Assembly: GCF_027474405.1 (NCBI RefSeq)
Contig: NZ_CP114871.1
Location: forward strand, 620,001 to 684,000
Reading direction: 5' to 3'
From: Caulobacter sp. NIBR2454
Lineage (GTDB): Bacteria > Pseudomonadota > Alphaproteobacteria > Caulobacterales > Caulobacteraceae
DNA: 64,000 nucleotides
The notes below the pieces were generated by a model that saw only the letters and a program-made list of their open reading frames with translations, was not told where the DNA came from and did not search any database. The position numbers were made by a program, and so were the translations under genes. Of this stretch, positions 24,051-31,593 are shown in pieces; the first letter of the stretch is position 1; each line of letters starts with the position of its first letter.

Positions 24051-24935
24051 TCAGCGCAGGTTCGACCAGTCGGCCGCCGCTAGGGCCTCTGTCAGACGGC
24101 CCACATCGCGACGCAGGCGTTTCAGCCCGTCGGTGGCCGTCAGGCTCTTCTCATCCATATAGAGCGCGCGGCTCAGCTCGATCTGCAGCGCATGGGTTTT
24201 CAAGTGCGGCCGGCCATAGTGCTCGGTGGTCCAGCCGCCGGCATAGGGCGCGTTCCGCGCCACCCGATAGCCCATGGCGGTCAGGGTCTTCTCGGCCAGC
24301 CGGGTCAGCTCCGGCGCGCAGGACGATCCGTACCGGTCGCCCAGGATGATGTCGCTCGGCTTGGCGCCCTTGCCCACGGCGGCCGAGGGCATGGAATGCC
24401 AGTCGATCAGCACCGCCACCCCATGCGCCGCGCGCGCCTCGGCCAACAGATGGCCAAGCGCGTCGTGATAAGGCCCGTGCGCCGTCTCGATGCGCTGCTT
24501 GGCCTCGGCGAAGCTCAGCTTGCGCGAATAGATCTCCCGCCCTTCCGCCACCACGCGGGCGATGGAGCCAAGCCCCGCCGCCACGCGCGCCGACCGGCCT
24601 CGCGCGAATTCGGGCAGTTCGTCCTCGAACATGGCCGGGTCCAGTTCCCAGGCCTCACGGTTCAGGTCCACATAGGCCCGCGCGAAGGTCGCCTGGATCA
24701 CCGCCGCGCCCTTGGCCGGAGCGGGCGCGATCAGCTCATCCACGAAGGCGTCCTCGGACACCCGGATGTCCTGCGGCCCAAGGGCCGAGGCCGCCATCAT
24801 CTCCGCCGGATAGACGCGGCCTGAGTGGGGAGAGGCGAAAACCAGCGGCGTCGGCGGGGGCGATCCGGCCCGCGACAGCAGGAATGGAGCCAGCGCCGGC
24901 TCGTTCTCTTCCGCGGTCGTGGGCGCCGTGCTCAA
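24051..24935 (-). CDS. N-formylglutamate amidohydrolase family protein
   Basis: A 294-residue hydrolase of the N-formylglutamate deformylase family (HutG/FGase type), which removes formate from N-formyl-glutamate and similar substrates. The metal-site motifs are SPHSGRVYP (about 37-45), DLNREAWELDP and IDWHSMPS. The start is uncertain: the open frame begins at TTG 24935, without a clear ribosome site. No histidine-degradation genes are near, so a hut role is not implied; many alphaproteobacteria carry such stand-alone relatives. It is divergent from cpdR. Confidence 0.85.
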   Translation of the reverse strand: MSTAPTTAEENEPALAPFLLSRAGSPPPTPLVFASPHSGRVYPAEMMAASALGPQDIRVSEDAFVDELIAPAPAKGAAVIQATFARAYVDLNREAWELDPAMFEDELPEFARGRSARVAAGLGSIARVVAEGREIYSRKLSFAEAKQRIETAHGPYHDALGHLLAEARAAHGVAVLIDWHSMPSAAVGKGAKPSDIILGDRYGSSCAPELTRLAEKTLTAMGYRVARNAPYAGGWTTEHYGRPHLKTHALQIELSRALYMDEKSLTATDGLKRLRRDVGRLTEALAAADWSNLR

Positions 24936-25060
24936 GGTTCGTCCGCGGTCCGTTAAGGTTAAAGAGTCGCAGTCCTGTGGATAGCTGCCGCGCTTTATGG
25001 GCGATTTGCGCCGCTTGGCCTAGAATACCCTACGAATCTCTCATCCGAGCCCAGCAAACC

Positions 25061-25417
25061 ATGCCCAAGATCCTGCTCGCCGAAGACGACGACTCCCTGC
25101 GCGGCTTCCTGGCCCGCGCCCTGGAGCGCGCCGGCTACGAAGTCACCGCCTGCGCTGACGGCGAGGAGGCGGTGGGTCATCTGGAAGAAAACTGGGACCT
25201 GCTGCTGACCGATATCGTCATGCCGGGCATGGATGGGATCGAGGTGGCCCGCCAGGCCGCCGCCCGCCAGCCGGACATGCGCATCATGTTCATCACCGGC
25301 TTCGCCGCCGTCGCCCTGGCCGCCGCCGACCGCACCCCGGCGGGCGCCAAGGTGCTGTCCAAGCCCATCCACCTGCGCGAAATCGTGGGTGAGGTGGAAC
25401 GGATGATGGCGGCTTAA
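25061..25417 (+). CDS. cpdR: Single-domain response regulator CpdR
   Basis: A 118-residue stand-alone receiver domain. In Caulobacter, unphosphorylated CpdR brings the ClpXP protease to the cell pole and primes degradation of substrates such as PdeA and CtrA; phosphorylation through CckA-ChpT turns it off. The sequence LLAEDDDSLRGFLARALERA, the phosphoacceptor Asp in LLLTDIVMPGMDG (about residue 50), IMFITGFAAVAL and the Lys in KVLSKPIHL fit CpdR closely. ATG 25061 is chosen because upstream in-frame codons have no ribosome site. A strong hairpin follows the gene. Confidence 0.93.
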   Translation: MPKILLAEDDDSLRGFLARALERAGYEVTACADGEEAVGHLEENWDLLLTDIVMPGMDGIEVARQAAARQPDMRIMFITGFAAVALAAADRTPAGAKVLSKPIHLREIVGEVERMMAA

Positions 25418-25437
25418 AACACCCTTGCCACGGCAAA

Positions 25438-25461
25438 AGGCGGGGGCTATATCCCCCGCCT
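25438..25461 (+). terminator. Terminator after cpdR
   Basis: A 9-base GC-rich stem, AGGCGGGGG at 25438-25446 and CCCCCGCCT at 25453-25461 around CTATAT. The T-run comes about ten bases later, so its strength is uncertain. It separates cpdR from tRNA-Val. Confidence 0.65.
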
Positions 25462-25487
25462 CCCGCAGCCTTTTTGGTTGCTCCGGC

Positions 25488-25562
25488 GGACGCGTAGCTC
25501 AGCGGGAGAGCACCTCGTTGACATCGAGGGGGTCACAGGTTCAATCCCTGTCGCGTCCACCA
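25488..25562 (+). tRNA. tRNA-Val(GAC)
   Basis: A canonical 75-base tRNA including an encoded CCA. The acceptor stem GGACGCG pairs with CGCGTCC, the D arm reads AGCTCAGCGGGAGAGCA, the anticodon loop reads TTGACAT with anticodon GAC (valine), and the T arm is CAGGTTCAATCCCTG. Prophage genes begin just after it, so it may mark the left attachment site, although no matching copy of its 3' end is visible near the integrase at the other end. Confidence 0.97.
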
Positions 25563-25718
25563 TTTTCCCAAATTCTTTCAGCTATTTAGTGGGTTAGCCG
25601 CTCGGCTCCTCGCGTCCGTCCCCCAGAAATTCCCCCGTCTTCCTGTGGATTAGTCCACCGCAACGACGCCTTGCGCACCCTTCTTCGAGCCAGCTTAAGT
25701 GGCCCGGCGGAGGTGACC

Positions 25719-26231
25719 ATGCGGGTCGTTGTCGACAATTCACCTGAGGACTTGGCGCGGCGAGAGGCCTCAGATCGCTTCGAGCAGGCACTAGTCAGCC
25801 TGACCGCCAACCTCATCCGCGTCGCTCGCGGGGCAGGGCAGGGGTACGAAGTGCCTCGTCAGACCGCCGAATTGGTCCGCGCGCTGTCGGCCTACTGGGA
25901 CGCCTTCGGGCACTACCCACCCACCGATACCTACAACACGGTCCTGAACTGGGAGAAGCCGTACAACCCCGACTTACCGGATGGCGAAGGTCTCCGTGAG
26001 AGCGGCCTGGAGGCCATCACACGCGGCTCGCTGCAGATTGTTGCGTCACGCCTTCTAGGCCAGCACCTCCAAATTGCGGCGGGCGAAAGCCAAGTGGCGG
26101 CCGGCATGAGGTTCGTTGAAGAGGGCCGAGAAATCTCGCGGAAGGCCTGGGCAGCGAAGCGGGCCGCAGCGGCGCCTAAGGCGAAGGTCATCAAGAAGAA
26201 GCGCGGCGGTCCGCCCAAACCTTCGTGGTAG
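25719..26231 (+). CDS. Hypothetical protein at the prophage left end
   Basis: A 170-residue helical protein with a basic tail (KAKVIKKKRGGPPKPSW). ATG 25719 has GGAGG upstream; the frame extends to 25671 but without ribosome site. A stretch PRQTAELVRALSAYWDAFGH precedes a YPPTDTY turn. No known domain is recognised. It is the first gene after tRNA-Val and leads a small rightward group that ends with the SRAP gene. Confidence 0.55.
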   Translation: MRVVVDNSPEDLARREASDRFEQALVSLTANLIRVARGAGQGYEVPRQTAELVRALSAYWDAFGHYPPTDTYNTVLNWEKPYNPDLPDGEGLRESGLEAITRGSLQIVASRLLGQHLQIAAGESQVAAGMRFVEEGREISRKAWAAKRAAAAPKAKVIKKKRGGPPKPSW

Positions 26232-26320
26232 GCCGGCCCGGATCGCCCGAACAAAAAGAGAACAAATAGCTCGACTCTCCGAGATCGCTGGGTAGAGGAT
26301 GCAGCTCTCAGGAGGTTTCC

Positions 26321-26389
26321 ATGACTGCCCAACATCCCGCCGGGCCCCGGCGGAAGAACGCCGCCCCATGCTCTCTGCGGAGGCGCTGA
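26321..26389 (+). CDS. Possible 22-residue leader peptide
   Basis: A very short frame with the best ribosome site in the area, AGGAGGTTTCC directly before ATG 26321. It codes for 22 residues, rich in Arg and Pro, and its stop lies one base before the next gene's ATG. It could be a leader peptide that couples translation to the gene at 26391, or simply the ribosome-loading site for it. No homologue is known to me. Confidence 0.35.
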   Translation: MTAQHPAGPRRKNAAPCSLRRR

Positions 26390-26390
26390 G

Positions 26391-26687
26391 ATGCCGAGGA
26401 ACCGCTACAGCATCGGCAAGCCCTACGGCCGCGTCCTGGTGGCGCGGGTGACGCGCGTCGTCATCCGACCGGGACAGCATCATTTCCGACTGCACGGCTT
26501 GGGCGGCCCCGGAAACGCCTCGACAGACATCATAGACGCCGAAGATGTCCCCGACTTCGAGGGCGACGAGGCATGGTTTGAAGTTCAGCAGGTGTCGGCA
26601 AAGCCGTGGCCGTTTTGGCGCGCGCTCCGCCAAGTCGATCCCAATGCGCCTGTAGCCCGGCGGTGGGGCCATGCCCGAATCGAGTGA
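26391..26687 (+). CDS. Hypothetical protein
   Basis: A 98-residue protein starting at ATG 26391, right after the short leader frame. It has an N-terminal beta-rich part (YGRVLVARVTRVVIRPGQHH), an acidic centre (DIIDAEDVPDFEGDEAWFE) and a basic C-terminus. No domain is recognised. Its end overlaps the next gene by 17 bases, so the group is probably a single operon. Confidence 0.6.
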   Translation: MPRNRYSIGKPYGRVLVARVTRVVIRPGQHHFRLHGLGGPGNASTDIIDAEDVPDFEGDEAWFEVQQVSAKPWPFWRALRQVDPNAPVARRWGHARIE

Positions 26688-27054
26688 AAGCGACCGCCGC
26701 AAAGCCGCCGCCCTCCCCGACTGGTTCGCTAAGGCCCGCCTAGTGCAGGCGCTGGAGTACCGTTGGGAGATTTACCTGCGCTGCCAGTTCTGCGGAGCGA
26801 CGAAGACGTGGCGCCGAGACATCATGCTTGGGCGGCTTCGCAAGTCGCTCAACATGACCTTCGCCGAAATCCAGCGCCGGGCCAGATGCGAGCGGTGTCA
26901 GGGTGCGATGCCGATCATGGGGACGTCCGGGCCGCAGGAGCCGGGTTCCTGCGCTGATGTCTGGCGCCGTGAGGTCATTGAGGTCCTCCTCGACGCCGGC
27001 CTGAGCCCGGCCGACTACGGCTATGGCTGGCGACCGCAAGCCCATGTGCGCTGA
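26671..27054 (+). CDS. Hypothetical protein with two CxxC pairs (zinc-ribbon-like)
   Basis: A 127-residue protein with C-x-x-C at residues 38-41 (RCQFCGATKTW) and again in ARCERCQGAM about 35 residues later, the pattern of a treble-clef or ribbon zinc site. The rest is charged with a helical N-terminus. It likely binds DNA or RNA or another protein through the zinc fold. It overlaps both neighbours. A host-takeover or moron role is possible but not shown. Confidence 0.65.
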   Translation: MPESSESDRRKAAALPDWFAKARLVQALEYRWEIYLRCQFCGATKTWRRDIMLGRLRKSLNMTFAEIQRRARCERCQGAMPIMGTSGPQEPGSCADVWRREVIEVLLDAGLSPADYGYGWRPQAHVR

Positions 27055-27263
27055 TGGCGATGATGGACCCCAGGGTCGGCCGGATCGTCGGCGACCTGAC
27101 AATCTGGTGTCGGGCATGCGGCTACCGCGTCAGCTGGCCAGCGAAGATGGCGGTCAAGAAGCTGGGCCCGGACACCCGGCCGGCCTACGTCCGGCTTCGC
27201 TGCTCGGCTTGCGGGGCGCGATCCAAGGACGGCAAGATCGTTATCGACGGCAAGATGCGCTGA
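27054..27263 (+). CDS. Small zinc-ribbon protein
   Basis: A 69-residue protein with C-x-x-C in TIWCRACGYRV and a second C-x-x-C in RLRCSACGARS, about 30 residues apart, forming a classic zinc ribbon. It starts at ATG 27054 overlapping the previous stop (TGATG), so it is translationally coupled to the larger zinc protein upstream. Function is unknown. Confidence 0.65.
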   Translation: MAMMDPRVGRIVGDLTIWCRACGYRVSWPAKMAVKKLGPDTRPAYVRLRCSACGARSKDGKIVIDGKMR

Positions 27264-27281
27264 CCGGAGACTGAAACCGAC

Positions 27282-28028
27282 GTGTGCAACCTCTACTCCC
27301 AACGCAAAGGTCGCGCGGCAATCATCGACATAACCCGGGCTATGCACGACCGCGCCGGCAACCAGGCTGAACTTCCCGGGATCTACCCTGACAAGGACGC
27401 CCCGATCGTCCGGGAAGCCGCTGACGGCCGCGAGCTGGCCTTGGCTCGGTGGGGAATGCCCAGCTCGAAGAAGGCGCTCCTGGACGCCGCCACCAAGCGC
27501 GCGGACAAGCTTCGCGCCAAGGGGCAAGAGGTGGATTTCGCCGAGCTGCTGCGCAAAGAGCCGGACAGCGGCACGACCAATATCCGCAACACCGCGAGCG
27601 CGCACTGGAAGCCGTGGCTCGGGCCCGCCAACCGATGCCTCGTACCCTTCACAGCATTCAGTGAGCCCGACCAGGCCGGGGGCTCTCCCGACTGGGCGTG
27701 GTTCGCCTTGGACGAAAGCAGGCCCCTCGCCTTCTTTGCCGGCATCTGGACCGGGTGGACCTGCGTCCGGAAGATCAAGGAGGGCGAGATCAGCTGCGAC
27801 CTGTTCGGCTTCCTGACGACGGAGCCGAACGCCGAGGTCGCGGCCTTCCACCCTAAGGCCATGCCTGTGATCCTCACGACGGAAGAGGAGCGGGAAACAT
27901 GGCTGCGCGCCCCCTGGGATGAGGCCAAAGCCCTGCAACGGCCCTTGCCGGACGGCGCCCTGACCGTCATTGCCCGTGCGCCGCGGGGCGGCAACACCGG
28001 CGTCATGGCCGAAGAAGGCATCCTTTGA
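27282..28028 (+). CDS. SRAP/YedK-family abasic-site DNA-binding protein
   Basis: A 248-residue SOS-response-associated peptidase (YedK/HMCES) protein. Members form a covalent link between Cys2 and abasic sites in single-stranded DNA and shield them. The start is GTG 27282, so after removal of Met the mature N-terminus is Cys, the catalytic residue (MCNLYS). The conserved [14 protein letters not shown] with the catalytic Asn, FTAFSEPD with the Glu, and KAMPVILT with the His/Lys area ([10 protein letters not shown]) are present. Phages carry such genes rarely enough to be notable; here it closes the rightward accessory group. Confidence 0.92.
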   Translation: MCNLYSQRKGRAAIIDITRAMHDRAGNQAELPGIYPDKDAPIVREAADGRELALARWGMPSSKKALLDAATKRADKLRAKGQEVDFAELLRKEPDSGTTNIRNTASAHWKPWLGPANRCLVPFTAFSEPDQAGGSPDWAWFALDESRPLAFFAGIWTGWTCVRKIKEGEISCDLFGFLTTEPNAEVAAFHPKAMPVILTTEEERETWLRAPWDEAKALQRPLPDGALTVIARAPRGGNTGVMAEEGIL

Positions 28029-28662
28029 CGGTCACCGAATGTAACGGGCCAATCTTGTTGTCTCGTTTCAGCGAAATAGATGTCCGACCTGCGGACACCT
28101 ATTTCAGGGTCTCCGCCGAACCGGCTTGAACTGACCCGACAAGAAATCCGCCCGACCAAACTTCGCATAAAACACAGGAGTGATGGCCTTCAAGCCAAAG
28201 TGGAGCCGCCGCCAGGGCGCTTGCATGATCCTCGAAAGACAGAATCTCGATCGCGGGCGAAGATCCGGCCTCGGAAAGTCCTATGAAGACGTAATGTGGC
28301 TGATCGGCCTGCATGGTTTTGCCATAGCCTAAAATCGTAGCTTTGGCGATTTAGGATTACTGTCCGAAATACCTAGGCTTATGCAACATGCGGCGACCTG
28401 GTCAGCCTATGCCACGATGAACTTGCATAAGCTGGTCGGGTAGGATCAGAATCTCGCCGCGCTCGAAGCGCAGCGATCCAGCCTCATGGCGAAGGTGAAT
28501 GGTGATCAGACCGACACCACGACGCCTATCGAGCCGCCCTCGCCGAGGCGCTATGGCGGCGGGTAAGCTCGAATCCGCCTGCACTGATCGATGAGATGGT
28601 CGCGCCGCACCTGTGATGGAACCGCGCCGCCGGCCCACAGTTCTCCCGCCAAGGAGGACGCT
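28029..28662. other. Gap with no convincing protein gene except one small minus-strand frame
   Basis: About 630 bases between the SRAP gene and a DUF3606 gene. Apart from the 71-codon minus-strand frame at 28099-28314 I see only short frames without ribosome sites. The codon pattern is broken and stop codons are common, as in decayed DNA. It could hold a remnant of a former gene or a junction between two pieces of DNA. Confidence 0.5.
28099..28314 (-). CDS. Small hypothetical protein
   Basis: A 71-residue frame from ATG 28314. The sequence has a reasonable protein pattern: PHYVFIGLSEAGSSPAIEIL, then a helical SFEDHASALAAAPLWLEG stretch and a C-terminal beta part. No family is recognised. It stands alone on the minus strand in an otherwise poor region, and it may be an orphan of the host or of a former element. 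Confidence 0.4.
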   Translation of the reverse strand: MQADQPHYVFIGLSEAGSSPAIEILSFEDHASALAAAPLWLEGHHSCVLCEVWSGGFLVGSVQAGSAETLK

Positions 28663-28851
28663 ATGTCAGACGATAAGAACAAAGTCGGCCAACCCGACCG
28701 CAGCCTGATCGCAATGGGCGAAGATCACGAAGTCTCGTACTGGACCGGCAAGTTCGGCGTAGACCAAGCGACCCTGCAACGAGCCGTCGACCAGGTCGGC
28801 AACAGCGCCGGCGCGGTCGAAGAGTTCCTGCAGGGCCAGCGGGCGGGCTGA
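28663..28851 (+). CDS. DUF3606 domain protein
   Basis: A 62-residue acidic small protein matching the DUF3606 family: SYWTGKFGVDQATLQRAVDQ and VGNSAGAVEEFL are the core helix pair. ATG 28663 has AAGGAGG upstream. The function of the family is unknown; it is widespread in alphaproteobacteria, often near phage or stress genes. It may be a host gene captured at the prophage edge. Confidence 0.75.
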   Translation: MSDDKNKVGQPDRSLIAMGEDHEVSYWTGKFGVDQATLQRAVDQVGNSAGAVEEFLQGQRAG

Positions 28852-28854
28852 GCC

Positions 28855-29088
28855 ATGCCCCTGCAGCCCATCAAAATCCTGCATCGCGGCCAAACGTGGA
28901 ACGGCCACTGGTCCCTGGAGGGCCGCGCGCTGAAGCTCGACAGCGCCTATGGGTCAGTCACCCTGGACGCGAGGCGGCGACGCCCTGAGATCGTTGCAGC
29001 AGAAGCGCTCACGGAAATGGTCGATCAATGGTGCAAATCCGCGACCGCTCCCGCCCGGACCAAAGCGCCGCCGCGCCGCAAGCCCTAG
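28855..29088 (+). CDS. Hypothetical small protein
   Basis: A 77-residue basic protein starting three bases after the DUF3606 stop, so the two form a pair. The N-terminal part HRGQTWNGHWSLEGRALKLD looks like a small beta barrel, and the C-terminal part is helical with a Pro/Lys-rich tail. Similar short proteins occur in Caulobacter relatives, from memory. Function is unknown. Confidence 0.55.
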   Translation: MPLQPIKILHRGQTWNGHWSLEGRALKLDSAYGSVTLDARRRRPEIVAAEALTEMVDQWCKSATAPARTKAPPRRKP

Positions 29089-29097
29089 ATGCAGAAA

Positions 29098-29128
29098 AGC
29101 CCGCCAACCCCTTTCGGGGCGGCGGGCT
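29098..29128 (-). terminator. Terminator of the prophage late operon
   Basis: An 8-base GC-rich stem, AGCCCGCC at 29098-29105 and GGCGGGCT at 29121-29128, closing over an inner CCCC/GGGG stem. On the minus strand it is followed by TTTT, so it should end the leftward late transcript after the Rz1-like gene. It also stops the rightward genes on the other side. Confidence 0.75.
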
Positions 29129-29185
29129 CTGTGTTCGCTCAAGCCCGAAGGCGAGCGCTATGTGAAGTGCGCCGGCTGGGCGCTG

Positions 29186-29494
29186 CTACGTCGGACAGTT
29201 TCGTCGGGCCGTGTCGATACGGCGCCAGCCCGCCTGCCCCCACCCTCGCTCTTGGACCAGCCAGCCGAGGAAGGCCTTGGCCGGGGCCTCGCCCAGCACG
29301 TCGAGAACCGCGCCCTGCACCGCCTCCAGGCTCAGGCCCTCGGGCAGCTGGGGTTCCGCCTCACTTGGGGCGCTGATTTGCGGCGGGCAGAGCGCCTTCG
29401 GGGACGTAGGCGCCGTTGTTCCAGAGCTTGCGGGCGGCTTCGTCGTCGCGCACGCCGCCAGGGCCAGACACCCGGCCAGGATCAGAACTCGCAT
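29186..29494 (-). CDS. Rz1-like outer-membrane spanin lipoprotein
   Basis: A 102-residue lipoprotein from ATG 29494. The signal sequence MRVLILAGCLALAACATTKP ends in the lipobox LALAAC. It starts inside the Rz-like gene in a different frame and ends 175 bases beyond it, the well-known overlap of Rz and Rz1. A Pro-rich stretch (KPPASSGTTAPTSP) follows the lipid-bearing Cys, as in other o-spanins. With the inner-membrane partner it should fuse inner and outer membrane in the last step of lysis. Confidence 0.75.
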   Translation of the reverse strand: MRVLILAGCLALAACATTKPPASSGTTAPTSPKALCPPQISAPSEAEPQLPEGLSLEAVQGAVLDVLGEAPAKAFLGWLVQERGWGQAGWRRIDTARRNCPT

Positions 29495-29903
29495 TTGGAC
29501 CTCCACACGATTTGCGGCCGGCAAGACGCCCCGCCGCGTAGCCTTGGTCGAAAGCCCCCGCTGTAGCCGATGAACGGGCCTGAGCGGCGGCGGTGATGTC
29601 TTGGGCGGCCTGGCCTGCCTCTTCGGCCCGGCGGCGCTCGCAGTCGTCCGTCGAGCGCTTCCAGGCGTCTCGATCGCTGGTCATGTCGCGAACGGCGATA
29701 CGGGCGTCGGCCAGTTGGCCTGCCAGGTTGTCGCGCTGGACCTTCAGGCTCTGACCAAGGATGCCGAGCGGGAAGCCTTGCGGGCCTCGATGCTCGTAGC
29801 CGACGCCGCCAGCAAAGGCCGCGGCCATAAGGCCAGCGGTTACGCCGAGCGCAGCAAGGGGTTTGGCGACGGTCTTTGCCGCCAGAAGGGCGAGGATGGA
29901 CAT
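29361..29903 (-). CDS. Rz-like inner-membrane spanin
   Basis: A 180-residue protein with one N-terminal hydrophobic segment (PLAALGVTAGLMAAAFAGGV) and a long periplasmic helical part, including QSLKVQRDNLAGQLADARIA and SDRDAWKRSTDDCERRRAEE, good for a coiled coil. This is the layout of i-spanins such as Rz. It sits 9 bases after the endolysin and overlaps the Rz1-like gene, giving the endolysin-Rz-Rz1 order of lambdoid lysis cassettes. Sequence likeness to Rz is by architecture only. Confidence 0.7.
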   Translation of the reverse strand: MSILALLAAKTVAKPLAALGVTAGLMAAAFAGGVGYEHRGPQGFPLGILGQSLKVQRDNLAGQLADARIAVRDMTSDRDAWKRSTDDCERRRAEEAGQAAQDITAAAQARSSATAGAFDQGYAAGRLAGRKSCGGPNASSDPGRVSGPGGVRDDEAARKLWNNGAYVPEGALPAANQRPK

Positions 29904-29912
29904 GGGCAGCTC

Positions 29913-30728
29913 CTAGGCTGGCCAGCCTGCCGCCATGACGCCCCGCTGAAAGCCGGTCGCATAGCCGGCGATGACCGGTCCGTTGCTGTCAGGATTGATG
30001 ATCTTGCGCGCCGCGGCGAAGTGGGGCGGCTCGGCGACGGGGGGCAGGAAGGCGTTCAGTGATTTCCCGGTGAACCAGCCCTCGTCCATGCCGGTGACGA
30101 GGATTTTCGCGCCGATGTCTGGTTCGAATGCCCGGTCGGGATTGGATACAAGCGATCCGCCCAGGCCCAACTTCTCATCGGCCTTGGCATAGTTGGCCTT
30201 GCCGGTGATGTGGGGGTAGGTCCGGCCGCGATAGGTCCAGCCGTCGTTCGATCCAGGGGCGTTCCCCATCCGGCCGTTGTAGACGTGGTTCGCCAGCCCC
30301 TGCGGGTTCTTGACGAACGGGGCGGCGCTGGCGGCCGTCGGGAAGCGAGACGGCCACACCGCCTGCAGCCGGGCCGCCGAGGTGTAGTTCAGGTTCTCCA
30401 CGCTGGTCGGCGCCATGGTCCGGCCCGTCTCGTGGAACGCGGTGGCGAGGCAGTAGGCGACCCAGGCGGGCGGCATGCCCTCGCAGGCCTTGAGGATCGC
30501 GTTGCATCCCTCGACCTGGGCGGCGGTCATCTTGCCGCCGAACAGGTGGGCGCGGACGTAATCGAAGAAGGGTTTGGCGTCTTTCAGGCCCTTGGCCTGT
30601 TCGGGTATGGCGGGCGGCGGGGCTGCGACTTCGGCCAGGCGTGCCTCTTCGGCGGCGATCTCTGCCCGCACGTCCTCCAAGGCTTGGACTAGGCTGGTCT
30701 CGACGCGCTTGAGCCGGTCGAGCGTCAT
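29913..30728 (-). CDS. Endolysin with GH19-like (chitinase/lysozyme) domain
   Basis: A 271-residue cell-wall hydrolase. The N-terminal 50 residues are a charged helix, and the catalytic part (about 70-260) has the GH19-like pattern: AYCLATAFHETGRTMAP with the catalytic Glu (in HETG, about 100), NYTSAARLQAVWPSRFP, then NGRMGNAPG and GWTYRGRTYPHITGKANYAK, typical of phage lysozyme-like chitinase-fold enzymes. No signal peptide is seen, so release depends on the holin. Its start overlaps the stop of the holin-like gene by 4 bases. Confidence 0.85.
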   Translation of the reverse strand: MTLDRLKRVETSLVQALEDVRAEIAAEEARLAEVAAPPPAIPEQAKGLKDAKPFFDYVRAHLFGGKMTAAQVEGCNAILKACEGMPPAWVAYCLATAFHETGRTMAPTSVENLNYTSAARLQAVWPSRFPTAASAAPFVKNPQGLANHVYNGRMGNAPGSNDGWTYRGRTYPHITGKANYAKADEKLGLGGSLVSNPDRAFEPDIGAKILVTGMDEGWFTGKSLNAFLPPVAEPPHFAAARKIINPDSNGPVIAGYATGFQRGVMAAGWPA

Positions 30729-31078
30729 GGCCGCACCCGCTGGCTGGCCGGCAGTTCGCCCTCGGTTGACGCTTCGCGAACCGACACGTCCACGTCGGGG
30801 CCGGCGGTGATCGTGGTGGCGCCTGGCGGCGGCGCGGCGGTCGCCTGAGCCTTCTGCACCTCCGCCTTGTGGCCAGCGATGCGGGTCAGCTCAAACGCCT
30901 TGCCGATGTAGAGCGCGCCCACGCCCGCGAAGACCGCGCCCATAAATATCGCGCCGTCGTTTCCATCGGTCACCTTGTCGGCCACGACGACCGTAGCCCA
31001 GGACGCGGCGAACGACGTGGAGATGATGGCCAGCGGGCGCGCGAGATCGCCCACGGCGCTTTTGATAGCGTCGAGCAT
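30725..31078 (-). CDS. Putative holin
   Basis: A 117-residue membrane protein with two hydrophobic segments (PLAIISTSFAASWATVVVA, about 15-33, and DGAIFMGAVFAGVGALYIGK) and a charged C-terminal tail. Location directly upstream of the endolysin, with ATGA overlap, and small size fit a class II/III holin that makes the lethal lesion. No direct homology is recognised, so it is assigned by position and topology. Confidence 0.65.
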   Translation of the reverse strand: MLDAIKSAVGDLARPLAIISTSFAASWATVVVADKVTDGNDGAIFMGAVFAGVGALYIGKAFELTRIAGHKAEVQKAQATAAPPPGATTITAGPDVDVSVREASTEGELPASQRVRP

Positions 31079-31109
31079 TGGTCGCTCCAGATTGTAGGGT
31101 GTGGCGCCC

Positions 31110-31400
31110 TTAGGCGTGATCGGTCATGGCCGGCTGAAACCCGCCCTTGGTGGCGAGGTTGGCCAATTGCCGGGCCATGTTCTGAAGATGGCGATCCATG
31201 CTCTTCATCTGCTCGGCCATGTTTTCGTTCTGCACCTGGAGGCGCGTGACCTTCTCCGAAAGCCCCGCCTCCCGGTTCGCCTCGCGCTCAAGGGTCGCGA
31301 TCCTCTGGGACTGCTTGCCGAGGAAGAAGGCGATAAGCATCCCCTGGCCCGCTAGCCCAAGGGCCAGACCAACGAGGGCGATCCATGCGGCTACAGGCAT
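31110..31400 (-). CDS. Small membrane protein with coiled coil
   Basis: A 96-residue protein with one N-terminal hydrophobic segment (AAWIALVGLALGLAGQGMLI) followed by a long heptad-type stretch, from about 32 to 85 (KVTRLQVQNENMAEQMKSMD). It lies 31 bases before the holin gene in the late operon. It may be an antiholin or another lysis accessory protein, as seen with similar small membrane proteins in phages. Assignment by position. Confidence 0.6.
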   Translation of the reverse strand: MPVAAWIALVGLALGLAGQGMLIAFFLGKQSQRIATLEREANREAGLSEKVTRLQVQNENMAEQMKSMDRHLQNMARQLANLATKGGFQPAMTDHA

Positions 31401-31593
31401 GCGCAGTTCTCCAAGCCGTCCGGCGGCCGAAAATGATGATGGTTTGGAGGTGGTTGGCGGCTCTCTTCAAAAGCCGCCGCAAAGGTGGTCAGGGACAGGT
31501 CCCGGGACGAACCCTAAGCTGCTGTACTCAGTGCTTGAGCTAGAGATGCAGAGCCGCCAGGGATGATCCCACAGCGGAGGATGAGGGACGGGC

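Noticed and set aside
23849..24349. 166-codon plus-strand frame across the sRNA region
   Set aside because: It crosses the strong terminator and the end of the N-formylglutamate amidohydrolase gene, and its N-terminal part lacks a ribosome site.
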